Assembly (NCBI RefSeq): GCF_900105865.1
Contig: NZ_LT629804.1
Coordinates: 124,001-188,000 of the forward strand
Direction of reading: 5' to 3'
DNA length: 64,000 nt
Origin: Arcanobacterium phocae
Lineage (GTDB): Bacteria > Actinomycetota > Actinomycetes > Actinomycetales > Actinomycetaceae
Made by a program: the position numbers and the translations under genes
Shown: positions 25,421-36,423 of the stretch, one piece after another
Numbering within the stretch: position 1 is the stretch's first letter
Layout of the letters: each line of letters opens with the position of its first letter
Notes under the pieces: generated by a model
Database searches by the model: none
The model's input: only the letters and a program-made list of their open reading frames with translations
What the model was told of the DNA's origin: nothing

Positions 25421-27018
25421 TGGAAAATACCCGTAATAAAGTTGAGGACCGGACTTGGGAAGATACCAAGAACGATAGTACCAGCCAGTGCGGCGCTAAT
25501 GGCAACTATACTTAGGCCTTCCGATGAAACAACCTCAATCTGTTCGGTCTCTGGCTCGGTGAAGAACATTAGCTGGATCAGACGGAAGTAGAAGAACGCA
25601 GTCACTACCGAGGCAATGATTGCAATAATAACGAGCACTGAGTTGCCAGCCACGATGCCAGTACTGAACACCTCGAATTTTCCAATGAATCCTGCTGTTA
25701 GTGGGATGCCAGCGAAAGACAACAAGAACACAACCATTGCTGTAGCAAGGAAGGGGTTAGTCTTGCCCAAACCTGCCCAGTGCGAAAGCTTGGTAGCCTC
25801 GCCACCAATATTGCCATCACTATCTTTGCTACGTACCAAAGTGACAACGCCAAATGCGCCGACTGTTGCCAAGCCATAGGCTAATAGGTAGAAAACAATC
25901 GAGCCTAGTGCTGCCAGTTGAACACCGTTAACATGTGCTAATACCGACTTAACAGCTATCAAAATGAATCCTGCATGGGCGATCGACGAGTATGCAAGCA
26001 GACGCTTGACATCATCTTGTACTAAGCCCATAACTGTTCCCACAACAATCGTGGCGATAATGATCACCCACATAAAGATCTGGAATGATTCCGGAACAAC
26101 CGCAACTATCCATGCGAACACGCGGACCATTGCGATAAACGCAGCAGCTTTTGTTCCAGCGGCCATGAATCCGGTAATCGGTGTAGGTGCACCCTGATAA
26201 ACATCTGGAGTCCACGAGTGGAATGGAACTGCACCGACTTTAAAGAGTAAACCGATGACGAGCATAATTGCACCAACGGCGAGGAACAGAACCGTTGCCT
26301 GCTGTTGCTGTGCCAAAATGGCTACACCATAGAAGCTGAGCGTTCCGGTGGCTCCGTAAATAAATGCGGCGCCCATCAAGAAAATTGCTGACGAAAAAGC
26401 ACCGAGTAAGAAGTACTTTAACGCCGCTTCCTGGGACAGCAGGCGACGTCGTCGAGCAGTTGCGCTCAAAACGTACAGTGGCAAGGACAGTAGCTCAAGA
26501 GCGATGAACATTGCCAGTAAATCGAATGCAGAAACGAATGCCATCATGCCACCGGTAGCAAAGAGAGCCAGTGGGAAAATTTCAGTTTGTTCCCGCTGTG
26601 CTTCAGTTGATTCGCGCTCTGCAGCGGAACCCGGGCGTGTCGCTGCCGAAGCAACGAAAGCTCCATCACGCAACGAGGTGCGATCAGCAATCAGCATGAA
26701 AGATAGCAAGGCGCAGAGCACAATAACTGCTTGACCCATGACTGAAAATCCATCTTCAACAAAAGCAACGCCAGAGAACGGAGCTTCTTGCGCAATGGAC
26801 AATGGACGCAACATACCAGGAGTTTGCTGGTGGGACAGATCTGTCCACCGCCAAATAATGGTGACAAAAGCAGCGGCAAGTGCCAAAAGGGAAACTACTA
26901 CCTGCACAAGACGACGAACAGAGCGCGGTAGAAAAGCTTCCAGCAATGTACCTAGCACACCGGCACCCAGAACAATAATTAATGGTAACGATGCGAGCCA
27001 ATTAATCGTGAGATTCAC
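25417..27018 (-). CDS. nuoN: NADH-quinone oxidoreductase subunit N
   Basis: This 533-residue membrane subunit has about 14 hydrophobic helices and the antiporter-like motifs of complex I proton channels, including LLFKVGAVPFHSWTPDVYQG and LLAYSSIAHAGFILIA. It forms one of three proton-pumping channels of the membrane arm. A loop of about 25 charged residues lies near 130-147. It overlaps nuoM and the prenyl synthase gene by 4 bp each. Confidence 0.95.
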   Translation of the reverse strand: MNLTINWLASLPLIIVLGAGVLGTLLEAFLPRSVRRLVQVVVSLLALAAAFVTIIWRWTDLSHQQTPGMLRPLSIAQEAPFSGVAFVEDGFSVMGQAVIVLCALLSFMLIADRTSLRDGAFVASAATRPGSAAERESTEAQREQTEIFPLALFATGGMMAFVSAFDLLAMFIALELLSLPLYVLSATARRRRLLSQEAALKYFLLGAFSSAIFLMGAAFIYGATGTLSFYGVAILAQQQQATVLFLAVGAIMLVIGLLFKVGAVPFHSWTPDVYQGAPTPITGFMAAGTKAAAFIAMVRVFAWIVAVVPESFQIFMWVIIIATIVVGTVMGLVQDDVKRLLAYSSIAHAGFILIAVKSVLAHVNGVQLAALGSIVFYLLAYGLATVGAFGVVTLVRSKDSDGNIGGEATKLSHWAGLGKTNPFLATAMVVFLLSFAGIPLTAGFIGKFEVFSTGIVAGNSVLVIIAIIASVVTAFFYFRLIQLMFFTEPETEQIEVVSSEGLSIVAISAALAGTIVLGIFPSPVLNFITGIFQ

Positions 27019-28547
27019 TTGTCGCTCCCTTCAATAGAAACCTGGGTATTGTCCGTTACAGTGACCGGAATAATCGTGGCATTGTCAGCAACCGGGGATA
27101 CCATCTCCAAAACCGGAGCTGGATAAAAGCCCAGAGCTAGCATCGCAACAATCAAACCACCTGCAACAACTTTTTCTCGTCCACCCATGTCTTGAACTTC
27201 AATATCTGGCTTTGGTCCGGTGAAAGCTCGTTGGTATGGCAACAAAATATAAATCGCGGCTAGAACAACACCAATTACTGCACACAGTGCGACCACCGGC
27301 CAAACACTATATGTTCCCATCAAGACTAGGTACTCCGGAATAAAACCAGATAGACCAGGTAGCGCAATGGTCGCTAGTCCAGCGATAAGGAATGTTCCCG
27401 CAATGATTGGTGTTACTCGTTGCCAACCTCCGTAAGAGGAAATCAAGTAGGAATGTCCACGTCGTTCTAAGAATCCAACGATGAGGAACAAACCAGCTGT
27501 ACCAATACCGTGTGCCACCATGTAAAGAATCGAACCTGTTAATGCGAGTGCCGATCCAGAGAAAATACCCATGACCATAAAGCCAAAGTGAGAAATAGAT
27601 GTGTAGGAGACAAGTCTCAAGAGGTTATCTGATGAGATTGCCATGAGGGCACCCCAGATAATCGAAATAATAGCCAAAGTAAGCACTACCGGTGCTGCAA
27701 CAGTGACAGCGCGCGGGAAAAGTGGCAAGCAAATGGCAATCATGCCAAAGGTGCCAAGCTTATCAAGGATTCCGACCAGCAGAGTTGACGTTCCGGTAGA
27801 AGCCGAAGCAGCTGTATCAGGTAGCCACGTATGTACCGGCCACATCGGCGCTTTGATCGCAAACGCAATAAAGAATGATAGGAACACCCACATCTGAGCA
27901 GTATCGCTCAACCGCAGCGTACCTTGGATGTGGTCGAGAATGAACGCTTCGGATCCGCCTTGACCATAGGCATATACAGCGATGATGCCAGCAAGCATGA
28001 TGAGACCACCAGCAAGAGAGAACAGCAGGAATTTCATTGCTGCTCGCACACGGCCGGTTCCACCGTAACGACCGATCATGAAGTAGACCGGAACGATCAT
28101 GGCTTCGAATAAAACATAGAAGAGGAATACATCGCGAGCAGCAAAGAGACCAATCATCACTGCTTCTAGAACTAGTACCCAGGCAAAATAACCTGAGTCT
28201 TCGTGCGCTTCAAAGTCTTCCCATTCTGCGAGGATAACAAACGGAACCAGAAGTACTGCTAGGCCGATCATGACCGCGCCCATGCCGTTGATTCCCCATG
28301 TTAGCGAAACACCGATTTGAGGGATCCACGGATAGGACTCGTAGAGTTGGGTAGTACCAGCATTGGCCATATCAAAACTCGTTGCTAAAGCAGCAACAAA
28401 TCCTGCTAGCACTAAAACAGAAATAGCTAGAGCGAATTGCCGAGCAAAAGTCCGAAGTTGCGGAACAAGCCACAGCACCAGTCCGCTAACAAACGGAATC
28501 GCAACGAGGACAGTGAGCCACGGAGCGGTTGCTTCAATGATGTTCAT
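27015..28547 (-). CDS. nuoM: NADH-quinone oxidoreductase subunit M
   Basis: The 510-residue antiporter-like channel subunit shows FAIKAPMWPVHTWLPDTAAS and LVSYTSISHFGFMVMGI, the conserved quinol oxidase-1/Mrp-type motifs with the functional lysine in the first. It has about 14 predicted helices. The gene lies 19 bp after nuoL and overlaps nuoN by 4 bp. Confidence 0.95.
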   Translation of the reverse strand: MNIIEATAPWLTVLVAIPFVSGLVLWLVPQLRTFARQFALAISVLVLAGFVAALATSFDMANAGTTQLYESYPWIPQIGVSLTWGINGMGAVMIGLAVLLVPFVILAEWEDFEAHEDSGYFAWVLVLEAVMIGLFAARDVFLFYVLFEAMIVPVYFMIGRYGGTGRVRAAMKFLLFSLAGGLIMLAGIIAVYAYGQGGSEAFILDHIQGTLRLSDTAQMWVFLSFFIAFAIKAPMWPVHTWLPDTAASASTGTSTLLVGILDKLGTFGMIAICLPLFPRAVTVAAPVVLTLAIISIIWGALMAISSDNLLRLVSYTSISHFGFMVMGIFSGSALALTGSILYMVAHGIGTAGLFLIVGFLERRGHSYLISSYGGWQRVTPIIAGTFLIAGLATIALPGLSGFIPEYLVLMGTYSVWPVVALCAVIGVVLAAIYILLPYQRAFTGPKPDIEVQDMGGREKVVAGGLIVAMLALGFYPAPVLEMVSPVADNATIIPVTVTDNTQVSIEGSDK

Positions 28548-28566
28548 GTGAATAAATCTCCTAGTC

Positions 28567-30501
28567 TCACATCGATGCTTGAACTGCTAAAGCCAAAGCC
28601 AGCACAACTCCGAATGTAATCCAGCTGGCATAGGTTCGAACATATCCTGTTTGTAGTTTTCCAACCAAATGGCCAGAAGAGTGGGTCGCCTTTGCTAGTC
28701 CTTCAACGCCACCATCGATCAACATGTGATCAGCTACTGATGTGCCCTCAACAACGGCGATACCTGGTTTCATAAATACGTTCTCATTGAAAGCATCTTG
28801 GTAGAGGTCAACACGGGCAGCCCGCACAAGTGCGTTGCTGTGCGGAGCGAGCATCGGAACTTCGCTAGCAATATACATCTTCCAAGCTACTCCGACGCCG
28901 ATCGCGACGACGCCTAGCGTCGCACCCGTGATGAGCCAGACCGGCAACACTGGGTCTGGATGCTCACCGTGCCCGATAGCTGGCTCAAGCCAGGTCAGGA
29001 ATCCGGTGTAGTTTAGAACCGCACCTAAGCCCAACGAACCAAGTGCAAGAATTGCCATTGGAACCCACATGAACGGTGATGGATCATGCGGATGCTTTTC
29101 GTTGTGGTCCCAGCGTTCGTTGCCTAAGAAGATTGCGAAGAACACGCGCGACATGTAGAAGGCGGTTAGCCCAGCAACCAACACTGTGATTATTCCGAAA
29201 ATCCACGGCCGCATACCACTACCAGTGAATGCTACTTCGATGATCTTGTCTTTGGAGAAGTATCCGGACAGGAACGGGAATCCAATGATTGCCAAATAGC
29301 CAGCCATAAATGTTACGAATGTGATCTTCATGTGGCGGGCCAAGCCACCGAAGCCACGCACGTTAACTTCATCGTTCATAGCGTGCATAACTGCACCGGC
29401 TCCCAAGAACATGTTCGCCTTAAAGAAACCGTGGGTAACGAGATGGAAGATAGCAAACGCGGCACCCACCGGCCCCATTGTTGCAGCGAGCATCATGTAG
29501 CCGATCTGCGACATTGTCGAAGCCGCCAAGACTTTCTTCATATCGTCTTTAGCCGCACCAACAACAGCTCCGAATACCAAGGTAATCAGGCCGATAATTG
29601 CGACTGCTAACGATGCCGTTGGCGAGGCAGCGTAGATAGCTCCAGAACGTACCATGAGATAAACACCGGCGGTAACCATAGTGGCTGCGTGGATGAGTGC
29701 CGAAACTGGGGTCGGGCCGGCCATTGCATCGCCTAACCACGCTTGCAATGGGAACTGCGCTGATTTACCACAAGCTGCTACCAATAAGAACAGACCGATA
29801 AATGTTGCGGTGCCAGGAGTTATCGCGGAAGCTCCAGCTACGACGTCGGTAAACGCGACTGACCGGAAGGATACAACCATTGCCATCATTGCGATAAGCA
29901 TTCCAAGATCGCCAATACGGTTCATAACGAATGCTTTCTTACCGGCTGTGGCGTAAGCGGGAACGTGGTTCCAGAAGGAAATCAGCAAGTAAGAAGCTAA
30001 ACCAACACCTTCCCAGCCGAAGAACAACACCAGATAGGAGTTGCCGAGAACAAGAAGAAGCATCGAAGCTACGAACAAATTCAGATAGGCGAAGAAGCGA
30101 CGGCGGTCCGAGTCATGTTCCATATACGAAATCGAATAGATATGGATAAGCGTTCCGACGAACGTTACCAGCATAACGAATGTCATGGACAGCGGATCAA
30201 CACGGGTTCCAAAATCAATACTGAGTTCGCCTGCCGGTACCCAAGTATAAAGTGTTGATTCAAGAACGCGTTCGGTACCTTCCATGCCTAAAAGTTGCAC
30301 GGTTGCGGTTAAACCGACGACGAAGGCTGCAGCGGACGCGAGCGTACCGAGCCAATGTCCCCAGCGATCAAGACGGCGTCCACCGACAAGAAGAATTCCA
30401 CAAGATACGAGCGGGATCGCTACAGCTAACCAAATCATGCTAGCTGCCCCAGTTGCCTGCCCAACCTGTGCTACTGCGGTTAGATTAAACAAGAGATTCA
30501 C
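28567..30501 (-). CDS. nuoL: NADH-quinone oxidoreductase subunit L
   Basis: The 644-residue subunit is the largest antiporter-like channel and carries the C-terminal lateral helix that braces the membrane arm. It shows GKSAQFPLQAWLGDAMAGPT (first half of the motif), AASTMSQIGYMMLA and FFGWEGVGLASYLLI. It begins 12 bp after nuoK. The length is normal for Actinobacteria. Confidence 0.95.
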   Translation of the reverse strand: MNLLFNLTAVAQVGQATGAASMIWLAVAIPLVSCGILLVGGRRLDRWGHWLGTLASAAAFVVGLTATVQLLGMEGTERVLESTLYTWVPAGELSIDFGTRVDPLSMTFVMLVTFVGTLIHIYSISYMEHDSDRRRFFAYLNLFVASMLLLVLGNSYLVLFFGWEGVGLASYLLISFWNHVPAYATAGKKAFVMNRIGDLGMLIAMMAMVVSFRSVAFTDVVAGASAITPGTATFIGLFLLVAACGKSAQFPLQAWLGDAMAGPTPVSALIHAATMVTAGVYLMVRSGAIYAASPTASLAVAIIGLITLVFGAVVGAAKDDMKKVLAASTMSQIGYMMLAATMGPVGAAFAIFHLVTHGFFKANMFLGAGAVMHAMNDEVNVRGFGGLARHMKITFVTFMAGYLAIIGFPFLSGYFSKDKIIEVAFTGSGMRPWIFGIITVLVAGLTAFYMSRVFFAIFLGNERWDHNEKHPHDPSPFMWVPMAILALGSLGLGAVLNYTGFLTWLEPAIGHGEHPDPVLPVWLITGATLGVVAIGVGVAWKMYIASEVPMLAPHSNALVRAARVDLYQDAFNENVFMKPGIAVVEGTSVADHMLIDGGVEGLAKATHSSGHLVGKLQTGYVRTYASWITFGVVLALALAVQASM

Positions 30502-30513
30502 ACCTGCTTTCCG

Positions 30514-30813
30514 TCAGTGCTTCATGAGGTTGGCACCGTCGAGCGATGCAGACCTACGGGTTCGGAAAATAGAAACAATAATAGCGAGTCCGACGACAAC
30601 TTCAGCGGCTGCGACAACCATGACGAAGAACGCGAACTGTTGTCCGGCCAAGTTGCCATGCATTCGCGAGAATGTAATGAATGCAAGGTTGCATGCCGAA
30701 AGCATCAGTTCGATGCCGAGAAGTGCGATCACACCGTTGCGACGCGTGAGAACTGTGGCAGCTCCAATCGCAAACAAGATGGCCGCTAAAGCAATGTAAA
30801 ACATGAGGTTCAT
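30514..30813 (-). CDS. nuoK: NADH-quinone oxidoreductase subunit K
   Basis: The 99-residue subunit has three membrane helices and the conserved [14 protein letters not shown] segment with the helix-2 glutamate needed for proton transfer, then a second glutamate in [11 protein letters not shown]. Its ATG shares one base with the nuoJ stop. Confidence 0.95.
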   Translation of the reverse strand: MNLMFYIALAAILFAIGAATVLTRRNGVIALLGIELMLSACNLAFITFSRMHGNLAGQQFAFFVMVVAAAEVVVGLAIIVSIFRTRRSASLDGANLMKH

Positions 30814-31817
30814 CAGTTTTCCTCCGACTTCTCAGTGTTTTCTTCAGTAATGTCGCGCTCACGCTTGAGCGTCTGTGCATCGGGTACTGAGGACTCAGTT
30901 TGTTCGGAAGCCACAGCATCGGACTGTCGAGAGGTGAGACGCGACAGCGCGCCATCATGATCTGGAGCTTGTTCACCAGGCATTCCGGCGACGCGAGCAC
31001 GGCCAGTTGTGCCGTATGTTGCTGGGCCATCAATTCCACCAGAGACGACACGCTTAACCGTTACTGGCGAAATTTCGCCAACAGTGCGGACTTGGCCTCG
31101 AATGTGGAGCACTCGGCTGGTAGATTCCTCAACTGGCTGCCCACCAGTTGTTAGCGCTGGATTGGCAGACGAATTTGATTCTGCATAGACACCCGGCGGT
31201 GGCTTCTGGCCAACATGGACCGCTTGCGAGGTGAATTCTTGCATCCGCTGGTGGGCTAGTTCTTCTTGAGAAATGCGCTTTTGCACCCGATCTCGATGAG
31301 TAAGTGTCATTGCGCCTAAAGCGGCCACAATCAGAAGTGTTCCGGTTAGCTGTAGGGTCAGTATCGAGCTAGAGAAGATCAGCTTTGCCACGCCCACTGG
31401 ATTAGTCTCGGCATTTGCTTGTTCTAACCCGATGCCGGCCGGAGCGTGTGCGCCGAAAGCAACACCGATCAAAATAGCTGCGATTCCTACGCCACCGAGA
31501 GCAGCAACGGGACGCTGTATCTTCAGTGTTTCGTGTCCTGAATCAGCTGAATCAACACCGATGAGCATCAGGACGAACAAGAACATCATCAAAATTGCGC
31601 CGGTGTAGACAACTACCTGAACCACACCCATAAAAGGTGCTTCAAGCGCGGTGTAGAGTACGGCCAGACCGACCATAACTCCGATGATGCTCAAAGTTGT
31701 GAGTACGGCTTTACGAGTAATAAGGAGACCAAAAATAGCTAAGGCCACCATACATACTGAAGTGACTGAGAAGAGGATGGTCTCCCCCATACCAATTGTT
31801 AGCGTTTCGCTAGGCAT
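30813..31817 (-). CDS. nuoJ: NADH-quinone oxidoreductase subunit J with a long C-terminal tail
   Basis: The N-terminal 170 residues hold five membrane helices with [20 protein letters not shown], typical of NuoJ. The remaining 165 residues are hydrophilic and rich in Glu, Gln, Thr and Ser, with no recognised domain, so the 334-residue protein is longer than common NuoJ (about 170-280). The tail should be cytoplasmic or extracellular depending on topology and ends in an acidic run (ENTEKSEEN). One-base overlaps join it to nuoI and nuoK. Confidence 0.93.
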   Translation of the reverse strand: MPSETLTIGMGETILFSVTSVCMVALAIFGLLITRKAVLTTLSIIGVMVGLAVLYTALEAPFMGVVQVVVYTGAILMMFLFVLMLIGVDSADSGHETLKIQRPVAALGGVGIAAILIGVAFGAHAPAGIGLEQANAETNPVGVAKLIFSSSILTLQLTGTLLIVAALGAMTLTHRDRVQKRISQEELAHQRMQEFTSQAVHVGQKPPPGVYAESNSSANPALTTGGQPVEESTSRVLHIRGQVRTVGEISPVTVKRVVSGGIDGPATYGTTGRARVAGMPGEQAPDHDGALSRLTSRQSDAVASEQTESSVPDAQTLKRERDITEENTEKSEEN

Positions 31818-32500
31818 CAGTGCTGAGCCTCCTTCTGCGGCGCGGACGTCACTTGTGCTGAGGTAATAGTCGGATCTTCAGGACGTGCCTGCTTGACCCA
31901 TTCGACTTGGTCTTGAGTCGGACCAGTGATGTTACCTTTATAGTAGTCCGCGTCAGTAGTGCCTTCGGCCATCGGATGCGGAGTTGAGAGCATTCCCTCG
32001 GCTAACGGTACGAGCAAATCTTGTTTCTCGTAGATCAACGATTCCCGGCTCTGATCTGCCACTTCGTACTTATTAGTCATTGTCAACGCGCGTGTAGGAC
32101 ATGCTTGAATACAATACGAGCAGAAAATACACCGCAGATAATTGATCTGATATACCCGTCCATAGCGCTCGCCAGGTGAGTATTGCTCTCCTGGATGGTT
32201 CGAGGAAGCTTCGACGAATATAGCGTCTGCCGGACATGCCCACGCACATAGTTCACAGCCAATGCACTTTTCCAGACCATCTGCATACCGGTTCAGCTGG
32301 TGCATACCGTGATAACGCGGCCGAGTTGGTGTTTTCTGTTCTGGCTTATGCGGCAAGTACTGCTCGGTAACAGCTGGCCGAAACAGCGTGGAGAACGTGA
32401 CACCGAAACCGGCTACCGGTGCGAATGCTCGTCCCAGAATTCCTTTTTTGTTCGGACTATAGAGCGATTCGTCTGGCTGTGTGAATTCTTTGTCAGACAT
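31817..32500 (-). CDS. nuoI: NADH-quinone oxidoreductase subunit I (two 4Fe-4S clusters)
   Basis: The 227-residue peripheral subunit has two ferredoxin motifs, [16 protein letters not shown] and [16 protein letters not shown], which hold clusters N6a and N6b on the path to N2. A 60-residue C-terminal extension follows the ferredoxin core. It begins 3 bp after nuoH. Confidence 0.95.
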   Translation of the reverse strand: MSDKEFTQPDESLYSPNKKGILGRAFAPVAGFGVTFSTLFRPAVTEQYLPHKPEQKTPTRPRYHGMHQLNRYADGLEKCIGCELCAWACPADAIFVEASSNHPGEQYSPGERYGRVYQINYLRCIFCSYCIQACPTRALTMTNKYEVADQSRESLIYEKQDLLVPLAEGMLSTPHPMAEGTTDADYYKGNITGPTQDQVEWVKQARPEDPTITSAQVTSAPQKEAQH

Positions 32501-32503
32501 TCC

Positions 32504-33832
32504 TCACGCCTCCTCGGTCGTAGTTGATGCAACATGGGCTACTCGGCGCGTGGCACGCGGCGACGGCGGCAAGTGTTGCCCGGGCAATGGTGGAACTGGG
32601 TAACCGTCTTCAAATCCATCAAATTCTTCGCTTTCGCGCTGGGCAATAATCTCAGCTTGTGACAACGTTTCATCATCGCGTACAAAAGCCCAGATCAGCA
32701 TAATGACCGCGAAACCTGTAGAGAGAATGATCGTTGGCCAACGATCATCAAATTGCGGATTGACCATCTGATAGCCCCGAAGTACGAGAACAATCGTCAG
32801 CCAGATAAGCGCCGATGGGATCAGGCCTTTCCAACCGAGCTTCATGAATTGGTCGTATCGGAAGCGCAAAAGTGTGGCGCGAACCCAAACGAAGATTCCG
32901 ATAAACATCCACACCTTGACGATAAATACCAGCATTGGGAACCATCCAACATTCGGGTTAAAGCCAATCAAGCCACCAAGAGATGTCAGGATTGGCCCTG
33001 AGCGCCAACCGCCGAAGAATAGCGTCACAGCAAGCATTGACACGTTGAACATGTTGACGTATTCGCCTAGGTAGTACCATGCGAACTTCATTGATGAGTA
33101 TTCGGTGTGTGGGCCTGCGACGATTTCACCTTCGGCTTCTGGAAGGTCGAATGGTAACCGGTTAGTTTCACCGAACATCGTTACCAAGAACACTAAGAAA
33201 GCTGGGAGTAGCGATACGACATTCCACAAATCTTGCTGAGCCGCCACGATTCCCGACGTCGACATCGTTGCAGTTGCAAGGAAAATCGTCACGAGGCTGA
33301 GGCCTTGGGCTAGTTCGTAGGAAATCATCTGCGTTGCCGAACGTACAGATCCATAGAGCGGCAACGTTGATTTAGCAGACCAGCCGCCGAATACCAAGCC
33401 GTATTCACCGAGTGCAGCAACTGCTAGCACAAACAGCATAGCCACCGGTGAATCAGTCAGTTGCAGCGGCGTATGCAGCCCAAAGATGGAAACTGACGGG
33501 CCCATTGGAATGACTGCCATAACCGAAAATGCACAGATAGCAGTGATCACTGGCGCTACCAAGTACACAACTTTTTCAGCGCCAGCAAGCCAAAAGTCTT
33601 CTTTCAACAGAAGCTTGATAGCATCTGGAAAGGACTGGCCCAGACCGAATGGTCCAACAGTATTTGGTCCAACACGATTCTGGAACCGGGCGATGAGTCG
33701 TCGCTCGAACCACAGCGCAAAAATCACTGAGAAGATCAAGAATACGACGATAAATAGGGCTTTAAGGGCCGCAATCCACCAGGTGTCGTTAGAGAAATCA
33801 GCCGCGACCTGGGTAGCGATCATCGGATTCAC
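32504..33832 (-). CDS. nuoH: NADH-quinone oxidoreductase subunit H
   Basis: The 442-residue membrane subunit forms the heel and the quinone entry channel. It shows ARFQNRVGPNTVGPFGLGQS, the quinone-site loop ETNRLPFDLPEAEGEIVAGP and the acidic EYSSMKFAWYYLGEYVNMF segment. About 60 hydrophilic residues rich in Pro and Arg follow the last helix. Overlap with nuoG is 4 bp. Confidence 0.95.
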   Translation of the reverse strand: MNPMIATQVAADFSNDTWWIAALKALFIVVFLIFSVIFALWFERRLIARFQNRVGPNTVGPFGLGQSFPDAIKLLLKEDFWLAGAEKVVYLVAPVITAICAFSVMAVIPMGPSVSIFGLHTPLQLTDSPVAMLFVLAVAALGEYGLVFGGWSAKSTLPLYGSVRSATQMISYELAQGLSLVTIFLATATMSTSGIVAAQQDLWNVVSLLPAFLVFLVTMFGETNRLPFDLPEAEGEIVAGPHTEYSSMKFAWYYLGEYVNMFNVSMLAVTLFFGGWRSGPILTSLGGLIGFNPNVGWFPMLVFIVKVWMFIGIFVWVRATLLRFRYDQFMKLGWKGLIPSALIWLTIVLVLRGYQMVNPQFDDRWPTIILSTGFAVIMLIWAFVRDDETLSQAEIIAQRESEEFDGFEDGYPVPPLPGQHLPPSPRATRRVAHVASTTTEEA

Positions 33833-36423
33833 TTCGTAACCTCCGTTGCTTGGATAGAGACGACGTCGCCGGCAACACTTCCGATCTCGGAGATGCGACT
33901 GCCTACTGAATTTTGTGGCACCCAGACAACGCCTTCTGGCATATCAACTTTGGTAACTGGCAAGGTTAGGGACCCTTCTGGGCCGGTAATCTTGACCGCG
34001 CTACCAATTCCAGCATGGGCTGCTGTTGCTGGTGACATCACTGCAACAGCGCGGCGTGCAGTTCGCGCCAAGTTTGGTTCATTACTCTGGAGTGCACCTG
34101 CATCAAGCATAAGCTTCCATGATGCCAAAACGGCTTGCCCCTCACCAACAACTGGTGCCGGTCCAGGTTGCACTATCGGGTCTACACCGCGCTGGCCATC
34201 CCAATTTCGCATCATTGCCCATTCGTTCACTGCGTCAGCTAATGTTGCGAGTCCAAGATTTACCCCAAACTCGGCAGCTAAATCGTTCAGCACACTTCGA
34301 TCAGGTGAATTAGTCGATACGAGAGTTTGGCCAAACGGGCGCAACCGGCCTTCCCAGTTAACAAACGTGCCACCCTTTTCAGACGGTGGCGCCACTGGCA
34401 AGACAACATTAGCGAATGGCGCGATATCGGTTTGACGGACATCTAGTTGAATCACAAAGGCTTTTTCTAGTGCACGTCGAGCAACCGCCGGAAGATCGTT
34501 CAATTCGACTCCGGCCACGATAAGTGCACCAAGTTCGCCCTTCGCAGCAGCTTGCAACATATCAAAAGTAGAACGACCAGGCTTTTCTGGCAGGCGCTCC
34601 ACTCCCCAAGCAGCCGCAATATCAACACGGGCTGCTGGATCGGTTACTAGGCGTCCTGCTGGAAGAAGGTGTGGAACAGCTCCAGCATCAAGAGCACCAC
34701 GATCTCCGGCACGGCGTGGAATCCATGCCAACCGTGCACCAGTTCGTTGTGCTAACCGAACTGCTGCCGAGAACGCACCCGACGCATCAGCGCAGCGCTC
34801 ACCCAACAAGATAACGCCGGCCCCGCCGTCCAAGTCGCGGAAAGTATCGGCAAAAATACCGGTGCCAGATTCGTTCATCGCGTCCAAGACTTCGGCTTCA
34901 GTTCCAGGAGTTGCCGGCACAAACCGTGCATTCATCTTTGCGGTACCGCGCGTCTGGTAGGCCGAGACAACCGTCACCGACGTCGTCTTTGCCAACGCAG
35001 CTTTTCGTAACCGCAAGAACACCGAACCGATTTCTTCTTCAGCTTCTAGACCAACTGTCAAGACATGGCTGGCATGCTCAATATCTGCATAGGTGACACC
35101 GAGTTCGCTACCCGCTACGCGTGCGGCTAAGAAATCATCTTCTTCAACCGAATGGTTACGGGTACGGAAATCAATGTCGTTAGTTCCCAGCACAACACGG
35201 GCAAACTTTGAGTACGCGTATGCGTCTTCGAGCGTCAAACGTCCACCAGTGATAACACCAACGCCTTTGGCTTGCGCAGTCTTTAGCCCATCTGCCGCCA
35301 CTTCAAGAGCTTCCGCCCACGAAACTGGCTCATTCGGATCAACACCGGCAAGTTGTGGATAAATAATACGATCGTCACTGTGCTGCCAGCGGAATGCGAA
35401 GCGATCCTTATCGGTGATCCAGTCTTCGTTCACATCCATGTCTTCACGGGCCAACCGGCGTACGATTGTGCCACGTCGGTAATCCACGCGAATAGCAGAA
35501 CCCGAAGCATCATGCTCCGAAATTGAAGGTACAGAGACCAGATCGAATGGGCGGGCCCGGAAACGATATGAAGCCGAGGTAAGTGCACCTACCGGACAAA
35601 TCTGAATCACGTTACCGGAGAAGTAGGACGAGAACGGAGCACCCGTAACGTCCACTTCGCTTGGCTCAACTGGCCCGGAAGCGTATCCAACGGCAAGTCC
35701 AGATTCACCACCAGGACCAGCGAATCCGTTCAGTGCCGCAATAGGCTCGTCGCCATCACCGGCAGAGTAATCAAGAACGCCAGCATCAAAATTACCGATT
35801 TGTGAACCGTGTAGTCCGTGAACTTCCATACCAGCGGTTCCGCCAGAACGACCGTGGAGCTGGATGAACGGATCACCCGCAATCTGGGTAGAGAATCGAG
35901 TACAGCGCTGACACAAGATACAACGGTCACGATCTAGCAAAATGTTGGCAGACACCGAAATTGGCTTGGGATATGTGCGTTTAATATCAATGAAACGCGA
36001 CTTCGTCCGGCCGTCAGTCATGGCCTGATTTTGGAGTGGACACTCGCCACCCTTGTCACAAACTGGGCAATCCATCGGGTGGTTGATGAGCAAGAACTCC
36101 ATCACCCCATGCTGAGCCTTCTTTGCGACGTCGGATGTTTGTGCCGAATACACTTCCATGCCGGGCGCAACGGTTACTGCACAGGCTGGCTGTGGCTTAG
36201 GCATTTTCGCAATCTTGCCGTCGCGGCCCGGAGCTGCCACCTCAACCAAACACTGCCGGCAAGCCGCTGCTGGCTTCAACAGTGGATGGTCACAAAAGCG
36301 TGGGATATGAACCCCAACTTTTTCGGCTGCTCGAATAATCAAAGTACCTTTAGGTACGGAAACTTCACGCCCGTCAACGGTTAGTGTGACGAGTTCTTCG
36401 GTTTGTGAAACCTGCGCTGTCAT
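33829..36423 (-). CDS. nuoG: NADH-quinone oxidoreductase subunit G (iron-sulfur, molybdopterin-oxidoreductase fold)
   Basis: The 864-residue subunit starts with a 2Fe-2S ferredoxin domain (PRFCDHPLLKPAAACRQC, then CAVTVAPG), a His-Cys cluster motif (HPMDCPVCDKGGECPLQ), a 4Fe-4S segment (CILCQRCTRF and ICPVGAL) and a long molybdopterin-oxidoreductase-like domain that has lost its cofactor in the family. It carries electrons from NuoF toward NuoI. Four-base overlaps join it to nuoF and nuoH. Confidence 0.95.
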   Translation of the reverse strand: MTAQVSQTEELVTLTVDGREVSVPKGTLIIRAAEKVGVHIPRFCDHPLLKPAAACRQCLVEVAAPGRDGKIAKMPKPQPACAVTVAPGMEVYSAQTSDVAKKAQHGVMEFLLINHPMDCPVCDKGGECPLQNQAMTDGRTKSRFIDIKRTYPKPISVSANILLDRDRCILCQRCTRFSTQIAGDPFIQLHGRSGGTAGMEVHGLHGSQIGNFDAGVLDYSAGDGDEPIAALNGFAGPGGESGLAVGYASGPVEPSEVDVTGAPFSSYFSGNVIQICPVGALTSASYRFRARPFDLVSVPSISEHDASGSAIRVDYRRGTIVRRLAREDMDVNEDWITDKDRFAFRWQHSDDRIIYPQLAGVDPNEPVSWAEALEVAADGLKTAQAKGVGVITGGRLTLEDAYAYSKFARVVLGTNDIDFRTRNHSVEEDDFLAARVAGSELGVTYADIEHASHVLTVGLEAEEEIGSVFLRLRKAALAKTTSVTVVSAYQTRGTAKMNARFVPATPGTEAEVLDAMNESGTGIFADTFRDLDGGAGVILLGERCADASGAFSAAVRLAQRTGARLAWIPRRAGDRGALDAGAVPHLLPAGRLVTDPAARVDIAAAWGVERLPEKPGRSTFDMLQAAAKGELGALIVAGVELNDLPAVARRALEKAFVIQLDVRQTDIAPFANVVLPVAPPSEKGGTFVNWEGRLRPFGQTLVSTNSPDRSVLNDLAAEFGVNLGLATLADAVNEWAMMRNWDGQRGVDPIVQPGPAPVVGEGQAVLASWKLMLDAGALQSNEPNLARTARRAVAVMSPATAAHAGIGSAVKITGPEGSLTLPVTKVDMPEGVVWVPQNSVGSRISEIGSVAGDVVSIQATEVTK

